Positions 1 to 8,625 of a stretch of 64,000 bases of DNA are shown here, in pieces. The DNA is from Vibrio fluvialis (GTDB lineage Bacteria; Pseudomonadota; Gammaproteobacteria; Enterobacterales; Vibrionaceae). A model generated the notes under the pieces. It saw only the letters and a list, made by a program, of their open reading frames with translations, had not been told where the DNA came from and ran no database searches. Location of the stretch: positions 868,001 to 932,000 of the forward strand of contig NZ_UHIP01000002.1 in assembly GCF_900460245.1 (NCBI RefSeq). The letters are read 5' to 3'. The translations under genes and the position numbers were made by a program. Numbering within the stretch: the stretch's first letter is position 1; every line of letters starts with the position of its first letter.

Positions 1-209
1 TTAGGTTCGGGTTTGGCTGGCGATTTCGCAATGTTGTCCGCTTTAACCTGCGGCGTTGCTTGCGGCGCGGCGACAAAATTGATCGCGACCGAAGTGGATT
101 GATTACCCGCAGGCATGGCGAGCGCGGTGGACTGTTTTGCCACCAACAGGAGTGAAGCGTGCAATGCAAGAGAAACGCCGCCTGCGACAAAATATCTTGG
201 GAAATTCAC
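1..209 (-). CDS. tonB: TonB energy transducer, N-terminal part (runs off left edge)
   Basis: This is the 5' end of a minus-strand gene cut by the window edge. From a GTG at 209 it reads 69 codons that begin VNFPRYFVAGGVSLALHASL, a short basic start plus a hydrophobic anchor, followed by an Ala/Pro-rich stretch ending in Lys-Pro repeats. That is the layout of TonB: an inner-membrane anchor and a periplasmic Pro-rich linker, with the receptor-binding C-terminal domain outside the window. TonB couples the proton motive force to outer-membrane haem and siderophore receptors. It is divergent from hutX-hutZ, as tonB1 is in V. cholerae, which supports a role in haem uptake. An ATG at codon 32 is too late to keep the membrane anchor, so GTG is preferred. 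Confidence 0.85.
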   Translation of the reverse strand, partial: MNFPRYFVAGGVSLALHASLLLVAKQSTALAMPAGNQSTSVAINFVAAPQATPQVKADNIAKSPAKPEP

Positions 210-275
210 TCTCAGCTCCGAAGCCCGTATCCATTTAATTTCAGAATTATCACCCAACATGTAAATAAGATCAAT

Positions 276-294
276 TATCAATTGTATTCTCATT
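276..294. promoter_or_regulatory. Candidate Fur box between tonB and hutX
   Basis: The 19 bases match the right half of the Vibrio Fur consensus (ATTNTCATT) completely and about half of the left arm. The site lies in the 320-bp divergent region between tonB and hutX, where iron-repressed control is known for the V. cholerae hut/tonB1 locus. The call rests on motif and context only. The surrounding region is AT-rich and shows no other clear element. Confidence 0.45.
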
Positions 295-342
295 TGAGTG
301 TATCTATGATTTTGTCACTTTGTGTGAACGACTGCACTGGCA

Positions 343-516
343 ATGATTCAGCGGATTCGGATGAACTATTTGGTTTATCGACGGCTCCAATCATTCGACA
401 GTCATCAAGGTTTCAGTCACATTAAAATGGTGACAAACCTGCAACAAGCACTCATCAGGCTGCACAATATTCAGATTGAACCAGTTCGTGGCCAGAGCGC
501 TCTACGAGCCAGATAA
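343..516 (+). pseudogene. 57-codon reading frame upstream of hutX, possible hutW remnant
   Basis: An ATG-initiated frame of 57 codons stops 14 bases before the hutX ATG. In V. cholerae the HemN-like gene hutW sits directly between tonB1 and hutX. Here only about 320 bp separate them, so an intact hutW (about 450 codons) is absent. The tail of this frame (VTNLQQALIRLHN) resembles the Val-x-Leu-x-Gln-Ala-Leu pattern expected near the C-terminus of HutW/HemN-type proteins, but the match is short and unverified. No good ribosome-binding site precedes the ATG. It may simply be untranslated leader of hutX. Confidence 0.2.
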
Positions 517-530
517 CAGTGGAAATAACT

Positions 531-1034
531 ATGGAATCTCTACAACAACAAGTCGCAACGCTGCTTGAACAGGAACCGACACTGCTGACAGCCGCGATGG
601 CTGAGCGACTCAATGTTTCCGAATTTGATGTGGTGAACGCCCTGCCAACGGAAATGGTGGCTGTGGTGGATGGCAGCGAAGCGGAAACGTTACTCAGCGA
701 TATCGCAGACTGGGGCACAGTGACCACTATTGTTCATTCGTTTGGTTCTATTTTCGAAGTCAAAGCGCCATTGCCGAAAGGGAAAATGGCACGTGGCTAC
801 TACAATTTAATGGGGCGTGATGGTCAACTGCATGGCCATTTAAAGCTCGATACGATTACGCATGTTGCGTTAGTCAGCAAACCGTTTATGGGGCGTGAAA
901 GTCACTACTTTGGCTTTTTCAGTGCCCAGGGCGACAACATTTTTAAGGTATATCTGGGACGTGACGAAAAGCGTGAGCTGTTATCGGATCAGGTCATCCG
1001 CTTTAAAGCATTGCAACAACAACTACAAAAATAG
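531..1034 (+). CDS. hutX: Intracellular haem utilization protein HutX
   Basis: The 167-residue product matches the HutX/HugX family in length and in its composition of an N-terminal helical part and a C-terminal beta-rich part (GKMARGYYNLMGRDGQLHGH region). HutX binds cytosolic haem and is thought to pass it to HutZ. The frame is open from a GTG at 519, but the ATG at 531 is preferred because GGAA at 521-524 sits at ribosome-binding distance and HutX proteins begin MESLQQQ-like. hutZ follows after 23 bp, so the two are co-transcribed. The Fur-like site at 276-294 suggests induction by iron starvation. Confidence 0.92.
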   Translation: MESLQQQVATLLEQEPTLLTAAMAERLNVSEFDVVNALPTEMVAVVDGSEAETLLSDIADWGTVTTIVHSFGSIFEVKAPLPKGKMARGYYNLMGRDGQLHGHLKLDTITHVALVSKPFMGRESHYFGFFSAQGDNIFKVYLGRDEKRELLSDQVIRFKALQQQLQK

Positions 1035-1057
1035 TGATCGGTTTTAGGAGAAAGTAA

Positions 1058-1588
1058 ATGGATCAGCAAGTTAAGCAGGAAAGACTGCAAGGACGTCTGG
1101 AGCCGGAAATTCAGGAGTTCCGCCAGGAGCGCTCAACGCTGCAATTGGCGACGGTCGATGCTGATGGGCGTCCAAACGTGAGCTATGCGCCGTTTGTGCA
1201 GAACCAGGAAGGCTACTTCATTCTGATCTCGCACATTGCCCGCCACGCTCGCAACCTCGACATCAATCCACAGGTGTCGATCATGATGATTGAAGATGAA
1301 AGTGTCGCGAAGCAGTTGTTTGCTCGCAAGCGTCTGACTTTTGATGCCGTGGCCAAAAGCGTTGCCCGTGACAGTTTGTTATGGCAACAAGTGATTGGTC
1401 AGATGAAAGCGCGCTTTGGCGAAATCATCGACGGACTCAGCCAGTTGGAAGACTTTACGCTCTACTGCCTAAAACCGGAGAAAGGTTTGTTCGTGAAAGG
1501 GTTTGGTCAGGCGTATCAGGTGTCCGGTGATGATCTGGTGGACTTTGTTCATCTGCAGGAAGGCCATCGCAAAATCTCTAACGGCTAA
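1058..1588 (+). CDS. hutZ: Haem-degrading/haem utilization protein HutZ
   Basis: The 176-residue protein belongs to the pyridoxamine-phosphate-oxidase-like split-barrel family of haem utilization proteins (HutZ/HugZ). It carries the N-terminal LATVDADGRPNVSYAPF strand pair typical of the fold and a His near the C-terminus (VHLQEGHRKI), in the position of the HugZ haem-ligand tail. HutZ dimers bind haem and degrade it to release iron. It is the second gene of the hutX-hutZ unit, has a good AGGAG ribosome-binding site, and is closed by a strong terminator at 1609. Confidence 0.92.
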   Translation: MDQQVKQERLQGRLEPEIQEFRQERSTLQLATVDADGRPNVSYAPFVQNQEGYFILISHIARHARNLDINPQVSIMMIEDESVAKQLFARKRLTFDAVAKSVARDSLLWQQVIGQMKARFGEIIDGLSQLEDFTLYCLKPEKGLFVKGFGQAYQVSGDDLVDFVHLQEGHRKISNG

Positions 1589-1608
1589 GCGTTTAAACCA
1601 GATTGTCA

Positions 1609-1634
1609 GGGGCTGCATTGCAGCCCCTTTTTTT
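1609..1634 (+). terminator. Rho-independent terminator after hutXZ
   Basis: A perfect hairpin (GGGGCTGC / GCAGCCCC, ATT loop) is followed by seven T residues, 20 bp after the hutZ stop. Confidence 0.92.
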
Positions 1635-1926
1635 GTTTCTTTCGCCGGGCCGTTATCTCTTCACCGCTTCCTGCAGTTCGAGTTCATTTCTGTGCAGTAT
1701 GGCGCTGAACTTCACAATAATGGTGCGTTGCGGTCAATAAATCGTCAATTCATGCTTTGAGTTGGTGCAAATTAAAATGAAACAATTCAATAACATAAGA
1801 GAATATGACTACATTACTCATTAAGGAGTAGTGAAGTTGTTTTGAGAGAATATGAAATTCAGCACAGCGTATGGTTTCTCGGTTTTTGGAACAGGCTTTG
1901 CATTTATTAATTGAATAATCATACAC
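1635..1926 (+). other. Intergenic region upstream of the chemoreceptor
   Basis: This AT-rich stretch holds the presumed promoter of the chemoreceptor gene, but no -35/-10 pair is convincing. One detail: an ATG at 1852 opens a 20-codon frame (MKFSTAYGFSVFGTGFAFIN) that ends at a TGA at 1912. It is in the same frame as the chemoreceptor start at 1927. Confidence 0.4.
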
Positions 1927-4065
1927 ATGGATGGTGAATTTATGCAGTTAACGGCAGCGGAGCGAGGATGGCTCCCTTGGCTGGGAAGTACCGGTAAACT
2001 GGCAATGCGCAAAGCGTGTTTTATGAATCGTAAACGCGTAGCCTCTCTTGAACAAACCTTTGAAAATATTGCCAATACGCGAGTACAGATCCTCACAACC
2101 TGGGCGGAAAACGAGTGGTCTTTTTTACACGATGCGGCGCTCTATCTGGCAACCAAAGCGACGCATGAATACCGCGAAACCCTGCATCGCTTGCTCAAGC
2201 GCAGCAGCGATTTTTCTGAACTGTTTATCGTGTCGCCGCAAGGACAGATCATCGACTCCACCTACCCGGCCCAACAAGGTAAGTCGGTCGCTTCGATGCC
2301 AGCTCTGCGTGCAGGACTGACGCAGCCTTTTCTGCATGGACCTTATCGTGACGATGTCACGTTAGCGATCGGCCCGTCGAGCTCATTGTTTCACGATGAA
2401 GTGACGCTGATGTTCTATCAACCGCTCCGCAATGACGGCGAACTGATTGGCTGTTTGTGCGGCCGTGTTCCCAACGATGTGATTGGCGACCTGATCCAGC
2501 GTGAGGCAGGTCATATCTACAGTGAATCGGGCGACAACTACCTGTTTATGGTGCAGTCGCAATTTGACCCGTCAATTCAGCAAGGCGTGGCTCTGTCGCG
2601 CTCCCGTTTTGAAGACAACCGTTTTTCCCACGGCGAAAACCTCAAAGAGGGCGTCAATACGCGTTGGGGAGTGGTCAAAGTACAGCGGCACACCGAATTT
2701 GAAATTGTGTTCAACGATCCGGCAACCAACAAATTGCATCCCGGAGTGCGAGAAACGATCAACCACGGCAGCAACTTATTTGTGGAATATCCGGGCTATT
2801 CGGACTATCGCCACATTCCGGTCATCGGTAAAGGTGTGACCTTCACCATGCCGGGCTCGGTGGATCGCTGGGGCATGATGTGTGAATCGGATCTGGAAGA
2901 GGTGTATCGCCACCGTTCACTGGCGCAAAAGCTTGATCAACAGTTTACCCTGAGCATCTTTACGCCGCTGTTATTCCCGTTTCTGGTCAGCTATTGGTAC
3001 CCGTTGCAAGAGTGGCAACTGCTGTTTTGCTCGTTGATCATGGGCGCGCTTGCAGTCGGAATGTTCCATATGGTGACTTCGCGTCCAATGGCCAAAAATT
3101 TGGAAAGCATGACGCAAGTGATGCAGGTGCTGGCGGAAGGCGATGGCAACCTGACCCGACGACTGGATGCCAGCCGATTCAAAGCCGATGAAACGGGCGA
3201 TTTGGGGCGCTGGACCAACAGCTTCATTGACAGTTTAGAAGGCATCATTAAAGAGCTGGTGTTTGCCAGCCGGGAAGTGCAGAGCGTATCGGAATCGATG
3301 TTCCGCCGCAGTCAACTATTGCTTTCGACCAGCGACACAACGGCGACGTCCATCACCGATATGTTGTCACTGGCCGGCATTCAGAGCCAAGAGATCAACA
3401 GCGCCAACGATACCGCGAATGAGATGAACCTGTTAATGCAGGAGACCGTAGAAGCCGCGCAACTGGAGTATCAAAAAGCCGCGGAAAGTGCGCAGTCGAT
3501 CAAAACCATCGTTCAGTCTTCCGCGCAAACGGTGAACGAAGTGAACAGCGAAATGCAGAAAATTGGCGGCATAGTGGCGCTTATCACGGAAATTACCGCG
3601 CAGACCAATCTCTTGGCCCTCAATGCCGCGATAGAAGCGGCGCGAGCGGGAGAACACGGTCGCGGCTTTTCCGTAGTGGCCGATGAAGTGCGGGTGTTGG
3701 CGAACAAAACATCGCAGGCGGCGAACAACATTGGCGAGTTGATGAAAGCCCTGCACAGCCAGTCGGAACTGGCGGTGAAATACATGCAGGAAGGGATCAC
3801 GAACGTCGAAAATAGTACCCAGATCGTGGATGATTCCGTGCGCAGCGAGCAGTTACAGTCATCGGCAACGGGTCTGTTTACGCTGATCCAGGGAATTGCC
3901 CGCAACAGTGAAGAGCATCGGCAAACGGCGGATTCCGCTCAGCACACTGTAGTGAAGTTGCAGGAAGCGTCATCACAACTGGCGCGGCGGACAACGTTAA
4001 TGCAAAACTCGCTGCAACGGCTCGATCAATTGGTGGGTCGCTTTGAAGTGAGTAAAGCGTCGTAA
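1927..4065 (+). CDS. Methyl-accepting chemotaxis protein with Cache-type sensor
   Basis: The 712-residue protein has a Cache-like sensor region (about residues 40-290), a hydrophobic hairpin (about 338-385), a HAMP-like linker, and a C-terminal MCP signalling domain with the hallmark hairpin [21 protein letters not shown] near residue 560. It should signal to CheA/CheW. No hydrophobic segment precedes the sensor region, which is odd for a periplasmic sensor and suggests either a cytoplasmic sensor or a wrong/shortened N-terminus. An ATG at 1942, preceded by GGTGA, is an alternative start. An MCP gene also follows hutZ in V. cholerae (VCA0906), so the position is conserved. It converges on yjeH with a shared terminator. 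Confidence 0.88.
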   Translation: MDGEFMQLTAAERGWLPWLGSTGKLAMRKACFMNRKRVASLEQTFENIANTRVQILTTWAENEWSFLHDAALYLATKATHEYRETLHRLLKRSSDFSELFIVSPQGQIIDSTYPAQQGKSVASMPALRAGLTQPFLHGPYRDDVTLAIGPSSSLFHDEVTLMFYQPLRNDGELIGCLCGRVPNDVIGDLIQREAGHIYSESGDNYLFMVQSQFDPSIQQGVALSRSRFEDNRFSHGENLKEGVNTRWGVVKVQRHTEFEIVFNDPATNKLHPGVRETINHGSNLFVEYPGYSDYRHIPVIGKGVTFTMPGSVDRWGMMCESDLEEVYRHRSLAQKLDQQFTLSIFTPLLFPFLVSYWYPLQEWQLLFCSLIMGALAVGMFHMVTSRPMAKNLESMTQVMQVLAEGDGNLTRRLDASRFKADETGDLGRWTNSFIDSLEGIIKELVFASREVQSVSESMFRRSQLLLSTSDTTATSITDMLSLAGIQSQEINSANDTANEMNLLMQETVEAAQLEYQKAAESAQSIKTIVQSSAQTVNEVNSEMQKIGGIVALITEITAQTNLLALNAAIEAARAGEHGRGFSVVADEVRVLANKTSQAANNIGELMKALHSQSELAVKYMQEGITNVENSTQIVDDSVRSEQLQSSATGLFTLIQGIARNSEEHRQTADSAQHTVVKLQEASSQLARRTTLMQNSLQRLDQLVGRFEVSKAS

Positions 4066-4080
4066 TATCAATAGGTCAGA

Positions 4081-4117
4081 AAAGAGAAAAGGCGGGAAAC
4101 CCCGCCTTTTCTCTTTT
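4081..4117. terminator. Bidirectional terminator between MCP and yjeH
   Basis: A long hairpin (AAAAGAGAAAAGGCGGG paired with CCCGCCTTTTCTCTTTT) with A/T-rich flanks serves both converging genes. Confidence 0.9.
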
Positions 4118-4120
4118 CTG

Positions 4121-5380
4121 TTATTCGGATGTCGCTCGTGGTGAACGGGCTGATTTCTTCCATGGTACGGCGAGCAAAGTGAAGATGCCCAGAGCATAAA
4201 ACATCGACCAACCTAAACAGATAAAAACACCCGTACAAAGCAACAACGCGATGGCGGCCAACACTTTGGCAAAACCGCTGAGCAGCTTGTATGCGGCAAA
4301 CATTGCCAGCAGGTAAACCAGCACAAAGATGCCGTTAGCCAGTTTAAGGAAAAATTCAAGATCCAGTCCCGACCATTCACCGAACACGCACGAGATCAGC
4401 AAAATGAACCCCACTATCCAGGTGGCGTGAGCCGGGACTCCGCGGCTGGAGAGTTTGGCCGCGGCGCTATGCGGGCGATATTCGCGCGCCTGCGCCCATA
4501 CCATACGAGACAAGCTCTGGGTATAAAGGTTGATGCTGGCAAAGCAGGCGAAAAAGCCAACCAGACTGATCAGAGTGGCTGCTTTGGCACCGAACAGTTT
4601 GTCACTCAGCCAGGGAATTGAGGCGCTGTCAAATTGCGGGCTGCCATAAGCGCCGAATTTGAGAATGACCACCGAGCACGCCCAGTAAGTCGCACCGGCA
4701 ACGAAGCAGCCCACCAGAATCGCGATAGGAAAATCGCGCTGTGGATTCTTAAACTCTTCCCCCATGTGGGCAAAGGCTTCGATGCCGACAAAACACCAGA
4801 ACATCACGCCCAATGCTGCACCAATCGGCCACAGAGCTGTTTGAGTCAGTGCTGGCATCACCAGATCGTCACGTCCCACATCGCCGATAACGAAAAACGA
4901 GGCAACCAGAGCGAAGATACTCAGCGCGATGACCGTCTGCAGACGACCGGAGGACTTGGTACCGGCCAGATTGACCCCAATCAGCAACGCAACAGTGATC
5001 CCCTGTGCTAAAAGTGCATGATTGAGTGGTGCCGGTAACAGTTGCTGTAAAAACCCGGCAGCTAAAGCAACAGCTGCGGGAACGCCTACAGGAATGACGC
5101 TAACAAAAAGCCAAGCGACGGCGCGCTCAAGGCGGGCATTAAACGCTTGTCGGACGAAATAGGCTGTGCCGCCGGCGTTGGGATAGCGTTTACCCAGTGC
5201 GGCGAAAGTCAGGGCAATTGGACAGATGGCAACAAACAGGATAAGCCAGGCCCACAATGAAAACTCGCCGGCGATGCCTGCCGCGATGGCCGGAATCATA
5301 AATAAGCCGGTACCCATTAGGGTCGTGGAAAGCTGACCGATACCGGATAGCAGCGTGATGTCTTGTCTGAGTTGTTGCAC
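4121..5380 (-). CDS. yjeH: YjeH-type amino-acid exporter (APC family)
   Basis: The 419-residue polytopic protein has about 11-12 hydrophobic segments and the APC-superfamily start (GIGQLSTTLMGTGLFMIPAIAAG) typical of YjeH, the L-methionine/branched-chain amino-acid exporter of E. coli. The internal FWCFVGIEAFAHMGEEFKNP motif is also characteristic. It begins at a GTG (5380) with GGGAA upstream. It is divergent from an Lrp/AsnC regulator, the usual partner of amino-acid exporters. Two palindromes in the shared promoter region probably bind that regulator. The substrate is inferred from family only. Confidence 0.82.
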   Translation of the reverse strand: MQQLRQDITLLSGIGQLSTTLMGTGLFMIPAIAAGIAGEFSLWAWLILFVAICPIALTFAALGKRYPNAGGTAYFVRQAFNARLERAVAWLFVSVIPVGVPAAVALAAGFLQQLLPAPLNHALLAQGITVALLIGVNLAGTKSSGRLQTVIALSIFALVASFFVIGDVGRDDLVMPALTQTALWPIGAALGVMFWCFVGIEAFAHMGEEFKNPQRDFPIAILVGCFVAGATYWACSVVILKFGAYGSPQFDSASIPWLSDKLFGAKAATLISLVGFFACFASINLYTQSLSRMVWAQAREYRPHSAAAKLSSRGVPAHATWIVGFILLISCVFGEWSGLDLEFFLKLANGIFVLVYLLAMFAAYKLLSGFAKVLAAIALLLCTGVFICLGWSMFYALGIFTLLAVPWKKSARSPRATSE

Positions 5381-5510
5381 GTTCTTGTTCCCTGATTTTT
5401 ATTCTTCTTCTTCTTCCCGGCCTTGATGGCGTTGAACCTGCGGCGGGTTTATGGCTGAAAGGATACTCTGAAGCGCAATGTGATGCAGCTGACAAAATGG
5501 CTGGCTTTCA

Positions 5511-5523
5511 CGTCAAAGTGACG
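5511..5523. promoter_or_regulatory. Palindromic operator candidate 1 (yjeH/lrp-like region)
   Basis: CGTCAAAGTGACG has perfect 5-base arms. A near-identical palindrome lies 30 bp downstream, so both sit on the same face of the helix. The 313-bp divergent region between yjeH and the Lrp-type gene shows no other clear element. Confidence 0.5.
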
Positions 5524-5540
5524 CATTTTCTCGGTTTGGC

Positions 5541-5553
5541 CGTCAAATTGACG
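5541..5553. promoter_or_regulatory. Palindromic operator candidate 2 (yjeH/lrp-like region)
   Basis: CGTCAAATTGACG has perfect 6-base arms and shares 11 of 13 bases with the site at 5511. Two phased sites fit binding by an octameric Lrp/AsnC-type regulator, presumably the adjacent gene product. Confidence 0.5.
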
Positions 5554-5693
5554 GTGAAACTGATTGGATAGTGTGAGAACAAGTGGTCTCGTGTGAAAAT
5601 TTGTGTCAAATTAGCGAGGAATCAACGGGATAAGTTGGTGGTTTTTCGACGTGGGATAGAGCAGAAAAACCAGTTTGTGTGGAAATAATAACA

Positions 5694-6143
5694 ATGGATA
5701 AATTTGACAATCAGATCATCGACTTACTTCGGCGCGATGCCCGTATGTCCGTTAGCGACATCGCCCGTGAAGTCAGTCTTTCCCGTTCTGCCGTGACCGC
5801 TCGGATCAAAAAGCTCGAACAGGATAAAGTCATTCTGGGCTATCACGCTCAGGTGGCGCAGCCAGAAAAAAACAACAATGTGTGCGCTTACTTCGCGCTC
5901 AAGTTCGATACCTCGGCCAGTTTGCACTCGTGTGAGCGCTATGCTGAAAAGCTGTATCAGATTCCCGGCATCAAGTGGTGCCATGCCATCAGCGGCGAAA
6001 CGGATTTGATGCTGTATGTGGAAGTGGAAAGCATGGCTGAACTCAATGCCATTCGCGATGAGCTACAGCTCAATCCTCAACTGCGCAATCTGATGACACA
6101 TGCGGTACTCAAAGAATTTTTTAACACCACTAAGCAGGTCTGA
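5694..6143 (+). CDS. Lrp/AsnC family transcriptional regulator
   Basis: The 149-residue protein has an N-terminal winged-type HTH (MDKFDNQIIDLLRRDARMSV, then SRSAVTARIKKLEQ as recognition helix) and a C-terminal RAM/ligand-binding domain ending at VLKEFF. Lrp-type proteins sense amino acids and here probably control the divergent yjeH exporter. The ATG at 5694 is chosen; a GTG at 5679 is in frame but lies within the ribosome-binding region (GGAA at 5681). Its stop codon directly abuts the ATG of the next gene, so the genes are translationally coupled. Confidence 0.9.
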   Translation: MDKFDNQIIDLLRRDARMSVSDIAREVSLSRSAVTARIKKLEQDKVILGYHAQVAQPEKNNNVCAYFALKFDTSASLHSCERYAEKLYQIPGIKWCHAISGETDLMLYVEVESMAELNAIRDELQLNPQLRNLMTHAVLKEFFNTTKQV

Positions 6144-6518
6144 ATGAACGCACAACAAGTCGTCGAACACTACTGGCAAGCGATGGCCAGCAACGATTTC
6201 TTTAAGGCCAGCCAATGGCTGAGCGAGGATTGTGTGATTCATTGGCCGCAATCCAAAGAGCGCATTCATGGCCGCGATAATTTCGCTCGTATCAATAGCG
6301 AATATCCTGCCCATGGACGTTGGACATTCGCGGTTGAGAAGCTGATTGGCAGTGGCGAGGAAGTTGTCACTCACGTCAAGGTCAGCGATGGGGTCATTCA
6401 AGCCACGGCCATTACGTTCCATACGGTTGCCAACGGGCTGATTTGTTGTCAGGTTGAGTTCTGGCCGGATGACTATCCGGCTCCGGAGTGGCGCAAAGCC
6501 TGGGTCGAGTATGAATAA
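6144..6518 (+). CDS. NTF2/SnoaL-like small protein
   Basis: The 124-residue protein has the NTF2-like pattern: an N-terminal helix (VVEHYWQAMASNDF), a WLSEDCVIHWPQSKERIHGRDNF segment, and a C-terminal sheet with repeated aromatic residues. Members are small enzymes or ligand-binding proteins of many functions, so no specific role can be given. It starts on the base after the regulator stop and overlaps the next gene by 8 bp, so all three plus-strand genes form one unit. It may bind or modify the effector of this exporter/regulator locus (inference). Confidence 0.75.
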   Translation: MNAQQVVEHYWQAMASNDFFKASQWLSEDCVIHWPQSKERIHGRDNFARINSEYPAHGRWTFAVEKLIGSGEEVVTHVKVSDGVIQATAITFHTVANGLICCQVEFWPDDYPAPEWRKAWVEYE

Positions 6519-7437
6519 CATTAACCTCAATCTGCTGCGCTCACTGAAAGTGCTGCTGGATGAGTGTCACGTCAGTCAGGCCGCCTACAAACTCAACATC
6601 ACTCAGTCAGCAGTCAGTCGCCAGCTCAGCCAATTACGTGAACTGTTTGCTGATCCTCTGCTGGTGCGTGACGGTAACCAACTGATCCCGACTCCGAAAG
6701 CGCTGCAGCTTCAGGCTAAATTAGAACACTGGTTTGTGGAACTGGACGAACTGATGGTGGAAGCTGAGTTTGAGCCTGCGCAGTGGAAAGGGGAGTTTGT
6801 CCTTGCTTCCAGTGATTACGTGGCGCAGTTTATTTTGCCGGAGATTGTCGAAGCAATGGCCGTGCAGTCACCGCAGGTATCGGTGAAATATTGTCTCTGG
6901 CAGCCGGATTTGCTGTCGCAGATGGCCGAATCCGATATTCAACTCGCTTCTACCATGTCGCCGGAACCGCCGGTTGGCGTCTCCTCCGTGTTGATTGGCG
7001 CTGATTACCCGGTAGTCGCGATGCACAATCAGCACCCGTTGGCCGCTCAAACCGAGCTCAGTGTGGAAGATTTGCTCAATTTTGCCCACATCAAAGTGAT
7101 TGGGGGCGGCGACAAAGATACCTATATTGATCAAGCGCTGGCTAAATTGGGTCACCAGCGCCGCATTGCACTCAAAGTTCCGTTCTTCTCAGCGGCGTTT
7201 CGTTCCCTATGCCTGAGCCAGCATTTGATGGTGGTTCCGGAGCACATTGCCAGCAATCTGCAACATCATTACGACGTCGTCTACAAACGCCTGCCGGTGA
7301 CGACGCCGCTGCATAAATACTGGTTGTTGTGGCATGCCAAATACGACAATCAAGCTTCCCATCAATGGGCGCGCAACCTCGTCCACGCCATCATGACAGA
7401 AACCTCGTATTCGATAGGTTATGACTATAAATCATAG
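6511..7437 (+). CDS. LysR-family transcriptional regulator
   Basis: The 308-residue protein has an N-terminal LysR HTH (LLDECHVSQAAYKLNITQSAVSRQLSQL) followed by FADPLLVRDGNQLIPTPKA, typical of the NodD/LeuO-like subgroup, and a periplasmic-binding-protein-like effector domain. The longer open frame from 6454 overlaps the preceding gene in another frame. The ATG at 6511, overlapping the preceding stop by 8 bp, gives the standard LysR start MNNINLNLLRSLKVL. It is the last gene of the Lrp-NTF2-LysR unit; a LysE-type exporter follows 73 bp later and is a possible target. Confidence 0.9.
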   Translation: MNNINLNLLRSLKVLLDECHVSQAAYKLNITQSAVSRQLSQLRELFADPLLVRDGNQLIPTPKALQLQAKLEHWFVELDELMVEAEFEPAQWKGEFVLASSDYVAQFILPEIVEAMAVQSPQVSVKYCLWQPDLLSQMAESDIQLASTMSPEPPVGVSSVLIGADYPVVAMHNQHPLAAQTELSVEDLLNFAHIKVIGGGDKDTYIDQALAKLGHQRRIALKVPFFSAAFRSLCLSQHLMVVPEHIASNLQHHYDVVYKRLPVTTPLHKYWLLWHAKYDNQASHQWARNLVHAIMTETSYSIGYDYKS

Positions 7438-7510
7438 CTTTTATGAGAATTGTTGATTTCAATTGATAGTTAATGCTTGTTAATGTCGTGGCTCCAGTAA
7501 GGAGTTTTGT

Positions 7511-8125
7511 ATGACGTTTACCGTTTGGCTTTCCCTTTTCACGATTTGTATTCTTGGCGCGATGTCGCCTGGCCCTAGCTTGGCGATGGTCGCTAAACAC
7601 AGTTTGGCTGGTGGACGCAAAAATGGTCTCGCAACGGCGTGGGCGCATGCCTTTGGTATCGGGGTGTATGCGTTTATCACGCTGATTGGTCTGGCTGTGG
7701 TGTTGCATCAGTCGCCGCTGCTGTTCAAAACCATCAGTTACGCCGGGGCGTTTTATCTTGCTTATCTGGGTTTGAATGCACTGCGCTCAAAAGGCGGCGT
7801 TGCTGCGAAGCTGGAATCGGGCGAGAGTGTCAGTGTATGGCAGTCGGCGCGTGAAGGCCTGATGATTTCACTACTCAGTCCTAAAATTGCGCTGTTTTTT
7901 ATCGCACTGTTCAGCCAGTTTGTCGCGGTAGGTAACGAGTTTTCGAGCAAAGCGCTGATTGTCGTGACGCCGTTTGTGGTCGATGGTTTGTGGTATACCT
8001 TCATCACTTTTTTGCTCTCGAGCCCGAGACTGTTGGATAAACTGCGTGCCCGAGCGGTGCTGATTGACCGTTTATCTGGTGTTGTGTTGATTGCGCTGGC
8101 ACTGCGAGTCGTGATGACGGTGTGA
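7511..8125 (+). CDS. LysE/RhtB family amino-acid exporter
   Basis: The 204-residue membrane protein has six hydrophobic segments and the family signature GAMSPGPSLAMVAKHSLAGGRKNGLATAWAH-like N-terminus (Ser-Pro-Gly-Pro motif). LysE/RhtB proteins export amino acids or homoserine/threonine derivatives. AAGGAG lies at ribosome-binding distance. With yjeH upstream, this makes the region an amino-acid efflux cluster with three regulators. The substrate is unknown. Confidence 0.87.
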   Translation: MTFTVWLSLFTICILGAMSPGPSLAMVAKHSLAGGRKNGLATAWAHAFGIGVYAFITLIGLAVVLHQSPLLFKTISYAGAFYLAYLGLNALRSKGGVAAKLESGESVSVWQSAREGLMISLLSPKIALFFIALFSQFVAVGNEFSSKALIVVTPFVVDGLWYTFITFLLSSPRLLDKLRARAVLIDRLSGVVLIALALRVVMTV

Positions 8126-8182
8126 TCTTTTTCGTGGCTTGTTGCCACCTGTATCTGCAAGCCATGTTTTTTATCGCCAAAG

Positions 8183-8217
8183 AAAAGCCGCTGACAACTG
8201 AGTTGCCAGCGGCTTTT
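8183..8217. terminator. Bidirectional terminator
   Basis: Hairpin arms AAAAGCCGCTG and CAGCGGCTTTT lie between the LysE-type gene and the convergent small membrane protein gene. Confidence 0.88.
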
Positions 8218-8232
8218 GCGTATTGGAATGGC

Positions 8233-8448
8233 TTATCGGCTTTGGCCTGAGACTTCTTCAAACTCGCCGTCAATCACGTTGCCTTGGTTACCCTGTGCCT
8301 GATAGAAAGGGCGGCGTTTCAGTTGCTTTTCCAGACGTTTGCCTGTGATGATGGCTGCGATTGTCAAGGGAATCGCCAGCAACAGGCTGAACATCAAAGC
8401 GAAGAATCCGGTGATCAGAGTCAGTGCGGTGACTAGAAATCGATACAT
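8233..8448 (-). CDS. Small membrane protein of unknown function
   Basis: The 71-residue product begins MYRFLVTALTLITGFFALMF, has one or two hydrophobic stretches (about residues 4-33) and a charged tail (KRLEKQLKRRPF and an acidic C-terminus). GAGGAG precedes the ATG at 8448; the frame is open further upstream but that part is unlikely to be translated. I do not recognise the family. It lies alone between convergent lysE-type and divergent hcp. Confidence 0.7.
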   Translation of the reverse strand: MYRFLVTALTLITGFFALMFSLLLAIPLTIAAIITGKRLEKQLKRRPFYQAQGNQGNVIDGEFEEVSGQSR

Positions 8449-8606
8449 GTTCTGCTCCTCTGTGTCATGAGTGGTTACTCTAACCGGGTCAAGATGAATC
8501 AAACATGAACAACATTATCCATGCGTTCATCAATGTGGGAGTCATAATGACACATTTGAGTTATTTGGTTTGTTTTTTAGTAAGTCCAAATGACCTTGTT
8601 AAATGT

Positions 8607-8625
8607 AATGAAAATGATAATTTTC
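8607..8625. promoter_or_regulatory. Palindromic operator candidate upstream of hcp
   Basis: The site contains the perfect inverted repeat GAAAAT-N4-ATTTTC and the full left arm of the Fur consensus (AATGANAAT). Family knowledge predicts NsrR control of hcp-hcr, and NsrR sites are also AT-rich palindromes, so Fur and NsrR cannot be told apart from this sequence. It lies about 100 bp upstream of the hcp ATG. Confidence 0.4.
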
